From positions 12,166,584 through 12,230,583 of the forward strand of contig CM055077.1 in NCBI GenBank assembly GCA_029204045.2: a stretch of 64,000 nt of DNA, given 5' to 3'. The DNA is from Tillandsia leiboldiana (Eukaryota; Streptophyta; Magnoliopsida; Poales; Bromeliaceae). This document shows, piece by piece, positions 24,651-34,450 of this stretch. The notes beneath the pieces are model-generated. The model was not told where the DNA came from. It worked only from the letters and a program-made list of their open reading frames with translations, and ran no database searches. The number at the start of each line of letters is the position of its first letter. Position 1 is the first letter of the stretch. The translations under genes were made by a program, and so were the position numbers.

Positions 24651-26736
24651 AACACTATGTCAGGGATGAAGGAACTGTGTGGATGTCTAAAGCATAAATA
24701 ACCCTAGCCCAAGTGAGGGTTTTTCTACTAGTCTGGTTACACATACACATATGAAGGGGGTTCTAGGTCAAGTTCCAAGATAACCAATTAACCGATAATA
24801 AAGGGATAGACATTCCAACAATCTAAGCATGCTACCAATGAAATATACTATCATGCATAGTCCTACATTAATAGAATTAATGTACATTCCATAAAACTGG
24901 AGATAAGGCCACCCACCTCGATTGCACCAATTGCTCGTAGACACTTGCAATTGGCCTCCAGCGATCCCCACGCAAAACGAATCCGCTGCCGGAGTCCGCA
25001 CGCAAAACGATGCACGGTGCCGGGAGTCCTGCACGCAAAACGGTGCACGGTGCCAGGATCCGCACGCAAAACGGAGTCCGCATGCAAAACGTGCACGGTG
25101 CCGAGTCCGCATGCAAAACCGGTGCACGGTGCCAGGATCCGCACGCAAAACGGAGTCCGCACGCAAAACGGTGCACGGTGCCCGAGTCCGCACGCAAAAA
25201 CGGTGCACGGTGCAGGATCCGCACGCAAAACGGAGTCCGCACGCAAAACGATGCACGGTGCCGGTGTCCGCACGCAAAACGGTGCACGTGCCAGGATCCG
25301 CACGCAAAACGGAGTCCGCACGCAAACGGTGCCACGGTGCCGAGTCGCACGCAAAACGGTGCACGGTGCCGGATTCCGCACGCAAAACGGTGCACGTGCC
25401 GGATCCGCACGCAAACGGAGTCCGCACGCAAAACGGTGCACGGTGCCGGAGTCCGCACGCAAAACGCAAAATGAGTCCGCACCGCAAAACGAGCACGCCG
25501 TCGGGGACCGCACGCAAAACGGTACCGAGAACACAGATAAGAGCAAGAGGGTCAATTCACAGTCCAAAATATCGCTCCAAAACTGTGCTAAAAAATACCG
25601 TAAAAACAAACATACGGGACCTACCCCGACGGGGCCGCCGTCGCCGAAACGCTCCCCACGGAAAAACTCGCGCGCTCCACGGGGCCCACGACGCCACGCC
25701 GTACCTCCCACCATCTTCCCCGCGTCTCCCTCTCGCTCGGTTGAAGAAGAAAGGAAGAGAAGAGGAGGGAAAATGGCTGCGCGGGGAGAAAGAAGAAGAA
25801 GAAAAGAGGGAGAGAGGAGGCGGTCCATGGATCCGGTCCACCGCGCCGGTCCACCGCGCGGGCCAATGGGGAAGCCCCATCCGCGGTCCACACAGCACAC
25901 GGGCGCGCGCGGCCCTCCACGCGCGCGCCCACAGGGCCACGCGGCGCGCAGCAACTCGCCCGCCACACGGGCGCGTTGCACGCACCGCGCAGCCCAGCGC
26001 GGGACACGCGCGCCCGTTACACGGGCGCGCGTGCCCCCGCGCCCCGCGCGGGCCCAACGGGGGCCCGCCACGTGGCGGCCCCCGCGCGTCCCGCGCCTGC
26101 GCCCGTCCTGCCTGCCGCCGCCCCCGTCCCACACGCGGCCGCCTCGACCCGCGCTTGACTCGCCGCCGCGCTCGCCTCGGGATCCGTGCCACGCGCACAC
26201 CTCGATAAACGTGCTGCCGTTTTGCCGGAAAAACGCGCACTTCATCCGGGCTCCAAATCCAACAAATAAATAGTCCATTCTTAGCGATTTCCGCGCGCTG
26301 AATCCAAAAACGATGTCCAATTCTCCAAATTCTCACCCGAAAATTTGCCGAATGCCCACTCGATCCGATTTTCGCGCCGGGTCCATTTTTAAAGTCCGAT
26401 TTGCCCAATTCCAACTCTAAAAATTCCCGAAGGCGACCGAGAAGGTAACTTTTATCCGGACTTCACCCGGAGTCTAATTTTGACATCTGAATCGCGCGAA
26501 ATCACTTCTAAACACCCGACGGGTCCACCCACTTCCCACGGGGTCTCAATTTACCCGAAGTCCACCACTTGTGTCCAAATTGCGCGCAACCCACGCAGGC
26601 CTCCAGTGATGCAAGCAAATCCCAATTTGCATCACAATCCATTTCTGGGTCCCCAACACGCGCACCAACACCCCCAACGGCGACCGAAAGCTGCCCAACA
26701 ACCAGCAACCCTACGCGGGGATTCCGGGACCTCACA
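24651..26736 (-). repeat. Family C 3' LTR, partial
   Basis: Matches 31572-33921. Contains the CACGCAAAACGG array (24969-25520) with many single-base dropouts compared with its partner, a GC-rich CGCGCGCC segment (25820-26200) and the U3 start at 26736. Confidence 0.85.
24969..25520. repeat. CACGCAAAACGG tandem array, 3' LTR of family C
   Basis: Alternating units of about 31 bp (CACGCAAAACGGTGCACGGTGCCGGAGTCCG type, with GGATCCG variants) and about 18 bp (CACGCAAAACGGAGTCCG). It is shorter than its partner at 31890-32700. Long frames of 150-485 codons through it arise from the repeat and are not treated as genes. Confidence 0.85.
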
Positions 26737-26774
26737 TCCTCCCCCACTAAAAGAAAGTTTCGTCCTCGAAACTA
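26737..26774 (-). promoter_or_regulatory. Polypurine tract and hairpin of family C
   Basis: The minus strand has TAGTTTCG-AGGA-CGAAACTT (26774-26755; 7 of 8 pairs), then TTTTAGTGGGGGAGGA and the LTR start TGTGAGGTCC. Confidence 0.75.
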
Positions 26775-27477
26775 GATCAAGCCCATCAGGAGTCAAGAAT
26801 ACCACGGCTAGGTATCTAACAATACGCCTCCAGCTCCCCCACTCGCTCCTCGTGATTACTCGCGACAACAACAACAAGTACGGTATGACCCGATGTGCAA
26901 TTCTCTCATCTCTCGAGCCAGAAATTGCAACGGGCGTCCCTCGTACTCCAATCACAGATCTCAAAGGAGCAAGTAAATCACGGGCGAGGAAAACACATCA
27001 CTACTGAGCTGAGACGTGAAAAACCAAGGGCTCCATTAAAAGGCTGGGGAAAACTGAAATAACCACAAGTGTAATACGCGCCAAACCACATCATGGGGCC
27101 ACCCTCAACAAGACGACCCGAAGCATACCTGCAGACTCGTCCAATAAGGAAGGGAAATCCAATAAGTTGGGGTCTTCACTCGGTCACTTCCCGATCCAAA
27201 ACCACCTGAGTGGACTACTCAACTGCAGGCTACCCTCAAAAGGGATCCTCAAGAGACACAATCTCGTGCCACAGTTGGTCGCTCAACATGCTATCATAAC
27301 CCCAACGGACCCACGGGTCGAAGTCGATCCCACAACTCATAATGAACACCCTGACGGGGACCAAACCGTCGGTGAACGGGACTGAAAACTGGCTCACAAG
27401 GCGATCATAAAGCTGATGCCCCAACTCGCGGTCAAAAGTCCGAAACATCCAAAAGACTCTCACCGTTGTGTACCTAC
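26775..27477 (-). other. Internal region of family C, 3' part, no gene recognised
   Basis: About 700 bp without tandem structure. No zinc knuckle, protease or polymerase motif is readable in six frames. Confidence 0.5.
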
Positions 27478-27712
27478 AACGTGGCATCACTGCCGTGCAC
27501 CCACGGCGTGGCATTACTGCCGTGTACCAACGGCGTGGCCTCACTGCCGTGCGCCAACGGCGTGCATCATCACCACCGTGTATCAACGGTGTGGCATCAC
27601 TGCCGTGTATCAACGGCGTGGCATCACCACCGTGTATCAACGGCGTGGCATCACCACCGTGTATCAACGGTGTGGCATCACCACCGTGTATCAACGGTGT
27701 GGTATCTAAAGC
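27478..27712. repeat. 27-bp tandem repeat
   Basis: About nine copies of a unit like GTGTATCAACGGCGTGGCAT plus CACCACC. The first copies are more diverged and the last four are nearly identical. Confidence 0.85.
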
Positions 27713-28307
27713 ATCAAGGCCTCAGATCTTCACAGCCCTATACCCAACACTACCTCGAAAACCCGGAGCTGAGGAAGGGCCAAAAGATCAACAGGCAAAA
27801 ACCAGGGCCCCAACTGCACTGGGCAGGACCAATAACTCCCATCTATGCAACACGTGATCGGGTATCTGAACCTCACGAGCACAAGCTAAAGGTCCTATCT
27901 CTAGCCCATACATCAAGCAAATGCCCTAGCACTCTCACAGCTATGTCGGAGAACCCTCAACGACACAACTCACAGCAACACCCCACTCATAGGCAGAGAA
28001 CCGACTGACGCGGCAAAGATCCAAAAATTCTGATAGACCGGTGCCTAGAACCCCTAAACAAACAAGACAACCCTAGGCTCAGTCTATCGAAGTTTTCGCT
28101 CCTTTACCGTTCAGGGATTCGGTCCCTCTCGTTCAAAGCGGGAAACTATGTCAACAAGCAGCTCACGGCTGGAGACGCTCCCGGTAGTCCATCAGGACGA
28201 ACTCGACGCCATCAAATCTCGGCGTCCTGTCGGGTCATCTCAATCTCACTAAAATAACCACCTGGTAACTCGGCCGGAGGTGAAAATCGCCTCAACAGCC
28301 GAACCTT
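27713..28307 (-). other. Internal region of family C between arrays
   Basis: No gene recognised. Near 28260 it contains a single CTGGTAACTCGGCCGG, the apparent seed of the large arrays that follow. Confidence 0.5.
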
Positions 28308-28541
28308 CGCCACTCATTGGGCGGCATCGCCACTCACTGGGCGGCATCGCCCCTCACTGGGCGGCCTCGCCTCTCGCTGGGCGGCGTCGCCACTCACTGG
28401 GCGGCATCGCCACTCACTGGGCGGCATCGCCCTCACGCTGCATCGCCCTTCACTGGGCGGCCTCTCCTCTACTCGCTGGTGGCATCGCCACTCATTGGGC
28501 GGCATCTCCCCTCACTGGGCGGCATCGCCTCTGGTAGCTCG
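28308..28541. repeat. 20-bp tandem repeat
   Basis: About 11 copies of CACTCACTGGGCGGCATCGC with small variants. The period is not a multiple of three. Confidence 0.85.
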
Positions 28542-28549
28542 GCCAGGAA

Positions 28550-29436
28550 ATTATCCATCTGGTAACTCGGCCAGTGATAATTATCATCTGGTAACTCGGC
28601 CAGTGATAATTATCCATCTGGTAACTCGGCCAGTGATAATTATCCATCTGGTAACTCGGCCAGCGATAATATCCATCTGTGGTAACTCGGCCAGTGATAA
28701 TTATCCATCTGGTAACTCGCCAGTGATATTATCCATCTGGTAACTCGGCCAGTGATAATTATCCATCTGGTAACTCGGCCAGCGATAATTATCCATCTGG
28801 TAACTCGGCCCAGCGAATTATCCATTTGGTAACTCGGCCAGTGATAATTATCATCTGGTAACTCGGCAGTGATAATTATCCATCTGGTAACTCGGCCAGT
28901 GATAATTATCATCTGGTAACTCGGCCAGTGATAATATCCATCTGGTAACTCGGCCAGTGATAATTATCCATCTGGTAACTCGGCCAGTGATAATTATCTC
29001 TGGTAACTCGGCCAGTGATAATTATCCATCTGGTAACTCGGCCAGCGATAATTAACCATCTGGTAACTCGGCCAGTGATAATTATCATCTGGTAACTCGG
29101 CCAGTGATATTATCCATCTGGTAACTCGCCAGTGAATAATTATCATCTGGTAACTCGGCCAGTGATAATTATCCATCTGGTAACTCGGCCAGTGATAATT
29201 ATCCATCTGGTAACTCGGCCAGTGATAATTATCATCTGGTAACTCGGCCAGCGATAATTATCCATCTGGTAACTCGGCAGGTGATAATTATCATCTTGGT
29301 AACTCGGCCAGTGATAATTATCATCTGGTAACTCGGCCAGTGATAATTATCCATCTGGTAACTCGGCCAGCGATAATTATCCATCTGTTAACTCGGCCAG
29401 CGATAATTATCCATCTGGTAACTCGGCCAGTGAAAA
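28550..29436. repeat. 30-bp tandem repeat with GATAATTATC palindrome
   Basis: About 30 copies of a unit made of CTGGTAACTCGGCCAG followed by TGATAATTATCCAT. GATAATTATC is a perfect 10-bp palindrome, and CCAG...CTGG flanks it as an outer inverted repeat. Many units lack one base, mostly one of the CC before ATCTGG. A full unit is ten codons, so short open frames appear on the minus strand, but indels break them. Confidence 0.9.
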
Positions 29437-29752
29437 TGCCCTCCTGGTAACTCAGCCAGGGAAATGCCCTCCTGGTGACTCGGCCAGGAAAATGCCCTCC
29501 TGGTGACTCGGCCAGGGAAAATGCCCTCCTGGTGACTCGGCCAGGGAAAATGCCCTCCTGGTGACTCGCCAGGGAAACTGCCCTCCTGGTGACTCGGCCA
29601 GGGAAAATGCCTCCTGGTAACTCGCCAGGGAAAATGCCCTCCTGGTGACTCGGCCAGGGAAAATGCCCTCCTGGTAACTCGCCAGGGAAATGCCCTCCTG
29701 GTAACTCAGCCAGGGAAAATGCCCTCCTGGTAACTCAGCCAGGGAAAACGCG
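29437..29752. repeat. 29-bp tandem repeat with AGGG...CCCT inverted repeat
   Basis: About 11 copies of CTGGTGACTCGGCCAG followed by GGAAAATGCCCTC. It shares the CTGGTRACTCGGCCAG core with the 30-bp array but has a different linker, which itself contains the inverted repeat AGGG-AAAATG-CCCT. Confidence 0.9.
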
Positions 29753-30060
29753 TGTCCTTTTCCACACACGACTCTCAGGGGTATCGCAACCCACTGTAAA
29801 AACTACAAACGTCAGGATACAACAACCATACGACCCAATCCAGCGAAAGTCTAAGACATGTCATCCATTCCATAGCATTATGTTGTCTGCAACCAACATA
29901 ATCGATTAGGAGAATAAACATGCCAAACTCTCATCCCGTCTCTTGGGAGAGGTAAAAAGTCAATCAGGACTCTCGCTAAAAGTCACGACCTCTCACGTAG
30001 TCATCCTAATGTCCAACCGCAAGCCTAGGGTTCTAAGTCCATCACGACCTACAACCTAGG
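29753..30060 (-). other. Leader between primer site and arrays in family C
   Basis: About 310 bp homologous in part to the family A leader (an ACATAATGTTG-type segment near 29880 is the reverse of the one at 42160). No gene. Confidence 0.55.
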
Positions 30061-30073
30061 CTCTGATACCACT
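30061..30073 (-). promoter_or_regulatory. Primer binding site, family C
   Basis: The minus strand reads AGTGGTATCAGAG, the initiator-Met-tRNA type, six bases from the LTR end at 30080. Confidence 0.85.
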
Positions 30074-30079
30074 CTAATC

Positions 30080-33000
30080 TGTCACGCCCCGGGGTGGAAA
30101 CTGCCACCCGGGCTCGCCAACAGATCCGCCATCTGTACGGAAACTGCCGTACAGATGAAGCGTCTAACCTGCAGAAAGAATCAACTACAGTATACAGATA
30201 TCAGAGAGCTGAAAGTAGACTACTAAAACTGAAGTCCAAACACTGTACAACTGAAAATAATACAATATCCATCTCCCAAATACGATCGTATACCAAGTCC
30301 TCTGATACAAAACTCCAAAGGGAGATGTCTCCAATAAAGTACATCAGTGTACAAGCTCTCACTACAAAAATATCCTCACTACATCAGTCTCTCAAACTGT
30401 AAAATAAAGTACAACTCTATACCTCACAATAAAGGTCTCTCAACAGAGGAAAAGAAGTAACTAATCTACTGAAGCTCTCCTCTGAAGGGGTACCGCTACT
30501 CTCCAACGACGGGTAGGGAACTAGCTCGCGACTCCCTCGCCTCGGTCAGAAGGATCAGCAACTGGAGCAACATGAACAGGAGAAGAAGTTCCTGGGGAAA
30601 AAGACACCACGACGGGTGTGAGAACTACTTCCCACAGTAGTTCTCAGTGGGTGCCGTCAACAAGCCCAACGGTCTGCCCACCAAGTCTACTAGAGGTAAA
30701 AGATAACAGAGCAATGAAATCTGAACAAGAAAGCTGGAGCTACTCTACAGCTGCCATACCTCTATCTAGATACTCAAAAAGTGGAACAGATGAAAGTAAA
30801 AGAGACCACTCGCACCCAAGGTGCTCAAAAGACCCAATCGAACTGACTGCCTCATAGGGTCCAGACAAGCCTGCGCCTGTCGACTAGGAACGCGCCTGCC
30901 CACTACCACGCATCCCCATGAGGATGGGATTTACGTGGGGCGTCCTGCCCGACTAACTCACCCCTCGCGCAAAACTGCCTCAACAGGCCCATCGTATCCA
31001 CAGCGGCATCTCAGGGACGCGACTCCAACTGCGGAAAACGGCGCGGCATAGAGTATCACAAATTGGCATAAGCAGGCTAGTCAAAATCCACGCTCACTCT
31101 CAGAACGGTAGGACTCAGGATCCCCAAATACCTCGCACAACAGTCGGAGAACTCTCGACGACTCAGCTGCTCGGCTAACTCGAAACACGAGACACTAGCC
31201 TCGCCAACGGCTCGCAGCACAAGGCTCACTAGCTGGAGATACTCCACAGCCAGGAACGACCCACAACTCAGGGTAACAAAACAGGTCGGACAACACCCAA
31301 CGACCTGGGACCACCGTCAACCCCAACGGTTCCCAACAAGGCGGACCGGAAGATACTCGACGGCCCGGGACTGCCGTCTGCGCAACGGCTCCCCCACGAC
31401 GGCACAACAGGAAAACAAGACCTCCCGGGACTACCGCTTACCCAAACGGCTCCCGGCACAGATAAGCAACCCAGCTACAACTACCAGACTCCACTCTGCT
31501 CCCAAGCAAGAGTGCATAAGCATCCCACACTAAAAGAAAGTCCCGACCTCTCGGCCCACTACCCGGGCGAGAAAACACTATGTCAGGGATGAAGGAACAG
31601 TGTGGATGTCTAAGCATAAATAACCCTAGCCCAAGTGAGGGTTTTCTACTAGTCTGGTTACACATACAACAAATGACGGGGGTGCTAGGTCAAGTTCCAA
31701 GATAACCACATTAACCGATAATAAAGGGATAGCCATTCCAACAATCTAGCATGCTACAAAAGGAAATATACTATCATGCATAGTCCTACATTAATAGAAT
31801 TAATGTACATTCCATAAAACTTGGAGATAAGGCCACCCACCTCGATTGCCACCAATTGCTCGTAGACACTTGCAATTGGCCTCCACGCGATCCCCACGCA
31901 AAACGAAGTCCGCTGCCGGAGTCCGCACGCAAACGGAGCACGGTGCCGGAGTCCGCACGCAAAACGGTGCACGGTGCCAGGATCCGCACGCAAAACGGAG
32001 TCCGCACGCAAAACGGTGCACGGTGCCGGAGTCCGCACGCAAAACGGTGCACGGTGCCAGGATCCGCACGCAAAACGGAGTCCGCACGCAAAACGGTGCA
32101 CGGTGCCGGAGTCCGCACGCAAAACGGTGCACGGTGCCAGGATCCGCACGCAAAACGGAGTCCCGCACGCAAAACGATGCACGGTGCCGGTGTCCGCGTG
32201 CAAAACGGTGCACGGTGCCAGGATCCGCACGCAAAACGGTGCACAGTGCCGGAGTCCGCACGCAAAACGGAGCACGGTGCCGGAGTCCGCACGCAAAACG
32301 GTGCACGGTGCCAGGATCCGCACGCAAAACGGAGTCCGCACGCAAAACGATGCACGGTGCCGGAGTCCGCACGCAAAACGGTGCACGGTGCCAGGATCCG
32401 CACGCAAAAAGGAGTCCGCACGCAAAACGGTGCACGGTGCCGGAGTTCGCACGCAAAACGGTGCACGGTGCCGGAGTCCGCACGCAAAACGGTGCACGGT
32501 GCCAGGATCCGCACGCAAAACGAAGTCCGCACGCAAAACGGTGCACGGTGCCGGAGTCCGCACGCAAAACGGTGCACGGTGCCAGGATCCGCACGCAAAA
32601 CGAAGTCCGCACGCAAAACGGTGCACGGTGCCGGAGTACGCACGCAAAACGGAGTCCGCATGCAAAACGGAGCACGCCGTCGGGGACCGCACGCAAAACG
32701 GTACCGAGAAACACAGATAAGAGCAAGAGGGTCAATTCACAGTCCAAAATATCGCTCCAAAACTGTGCTAAAAAATACCGTAAAAACAAACATACGGGAC
32801 CTACCCCGACGGGGCCGCCGTCGCCGAAACGCTCCCCACGGAAAAAACTCGCGCGCTCCACGGGGCCCACGACGCCACGCCGTACCTCCCACCATCTCCC
32901 TCGCTCTCCCTCTCGCTCGGTTGAAGAAGAAAGGAAGAGAAGAGGAGGGAAAATGGCGTGCGCGGGGAGAAAGAAGAAGAAGAAAAGAGGGAGAGAGGAG

Positions 33001-33921
33001 GCGGTCCATGGATCCGGTCCACCGCGCCGGTCCACCGCGCGGGCCAATGGGGAAGCCCCATCCGCGGTCCACAGCACACGGGCGCGCGCGCCCGGTCCAC
33101 GCGCGCGCCCACAGGGCCACGCGGCGCGCAGCAACTCGCCCGCCACACGGGCGCGTTGCACGCACCGCGCAGCCCAGGCGCGGGACACGCGCCCGTTACA
33201 CGGGCGCGCGTGCCCCCGCGCCCGCGCGGGCGCCAACGGGGGCCCGCCACGTGGCGGCCCCCGCGCGTCCCGCGCCTGCGCCCGTCCTGTCCGCCTGCGC
33301 CCCGTCCCATCACGCGGCCGCCTCGACCCGCGCGCGTTGACCCGCGCGCCGCGCTCGCCTCGTGATCCGTGCCACGCGCACACCTCGATAAACGTGCCGT
33401 TTTGCCTCGAAAAACGCGCACTTCATCCGGGCTCCAAATCCAACAAATAAATAGTCCATTCTTAGCGATTTCGCGCGCTGAATCCAAAAACGATGTCCAA
33501 TTCTCCAAATTCTCACCCGAAAATTTGCCGAATGCCCACTCGATCCGATTTTCGCGCCGGGTCTATTTTTAAAGTCCGATTTGCCCAATTCCAACTCTAA
33601 AAATTCCCGAAGGCGACCGGAGAGGTAAACTTTTATCCGGACTTCACCCGGAGTCTAATTTTGACATCTGAATCGCGCGAAATCACTTCTAAACACCCGA
33701 CGGGTCCACCAACTTCCCACGGGGTCTCAATTTAAGCCCGAAGTCCACCACTTGTGTCCAAATTGCGCGCAACCCACGCAGGCCTCCAGTGATGCAAGCA
33801 AATCCCAATTTGCATCACAAATCCATTTCTGGGTCCCCAACACGCGCACCAACACCCCCAACGGCGACCGAAAGCTGCCCAACAACCAGCAACCCTACGC
33901 GGGGGATTCCGGGACCTCACA
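30080..33921 (-). repeat. Family C 5' LTR (3.84 kb)
   Basis: Reads TGTGAGGTCCCG...GGGGCGTGACA on the minus strand. 30080 to about 31841 is homologous to the R-U5 half of the family A LTR, roughly 85-90% by eye. From about 31841 onwards it is unrelated to A and instead resembles B (CAATTGCTCGTAGACACTTG block, then the CACGCAAAACGG array). A GC-rich segment of CGCGCGC type lies at 33000-33350. Confidence 0.85.
31883..32700. repeat. CACGCAAAACGG tandem array, 5' LTR of family C
   Basis: About 35 copies of the CACGCAAAACGG core in 31-bp and 18-bp units, very regular. Open frames up to 534 codons cross it on both strands; they are by-products of a repeat lacking stop codons. Confidence 0.9.
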
Positions 33922-34430
33922 TTACTCTACCACCCGTCGCCGTTACTAACGACGACCAGAACGTTGGCAGAGGGAGGGGTTCGAAAAACAACACCCGGCG
34001 CAACGATCTGCTGTGATAACAGCCGCACCAAGTGCATAAACACCGTCAACAGGCCCACCGTGTCCCGCGCTGGTTGCTTACTCCATTGATTCCTAGCAAC
34101 CATCGATACCCCGGTGGTAGCCGGCCTCGACCCCAGCCTCCATAACAACACTACTACACGAGCCAAAACAACACGACTACTCAAGCACGACAACCGAGCT
34201 AAACCGGGAAACGAAACTTAACCCGCACACACACACAACACAAGTCAGTTCCAGACTCCGCTAGCATAGCACTCAACCATCTATCGAGAAACGGGACCTA
34301 TACTTTCCCCCCCCATCCCCCGATCACTCGCGTTCTCCGCTTCTATGCCTTATTCATTTCATTCATTCATTTGTAGCTAAGTGTGGTATCTTTGTGGATG
34401 TCGGGCACAAACTGTTGTGATTGAAGAAAG
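33922..34430 (-). other. Internal remnant of family E, interrupted by C
   Basis: It lies between the U3 end of C and the family E primer site, so it should be the start of the E internal region. The rest of E would lie on the far side of C, beyond the N gap. No coding motif is seen. Confidence 0.5.
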
Positions 34431-34443
34431 TCTCTGATACCAT
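34431..34443 (-). promoter_or_regulatory. Primer binding site, family E
   Basis: The minus strand reads ATGGTATCAGAGA, seven bases from the LTR end at 34451; initiator-Met-tRNA type. Confidence 0.75.
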
Positions 34444-34450
34444 CTTAATC

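Larger units (their letters stand above)
24651..33921 (-). mobile_element. Non-autonomous Ty3/gypsy element, family C
   Basis: On the minus strand: 5' LTR 33921-30080, primer site (30061-30073), internal region 30079-26737, polypurine tract, 3' LTR from 26736 to the gap at 24651. The full LTR is 3.84 kb. The internal region is 3.34 kb, has no pol motif and is largely minisatellite. The right LTR end (TGTGAGGTCCCG on the minus strand) sits at 33921 inside what looks like the internal region of family E. The target duplication cannot be checked because the left end is lost in the gap. Confidence 0.8.

Noticed and set aside
28994..29206. Decapeptide-repeat protein on the minus strand from the 30-bp array
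   Set aside because: A full unit is ten codons, so the frame stays open by arithmetic, but frequent one-base losses break it, and the adjoining 20- and 29-bp arrays are not multiples of three.
28550..29752. CRISPR-like array of regularly spaced repeats
   Set aside because: The whole unit repeats without unique spacers, there are no cas genes, and the context is a plant retrotransposon. It is a minisatellite.
31846..33450. Open frame of 534 codons, with long companions on both strands (also 24863-26320)
   Set aside because: It runs through the CACGCAAAACGG array and GC-rich LTR DNA, where stop codons are rare. Long frames exist in several phases on both strands, no domain is readable, and the frame changes between the two LTR copies.
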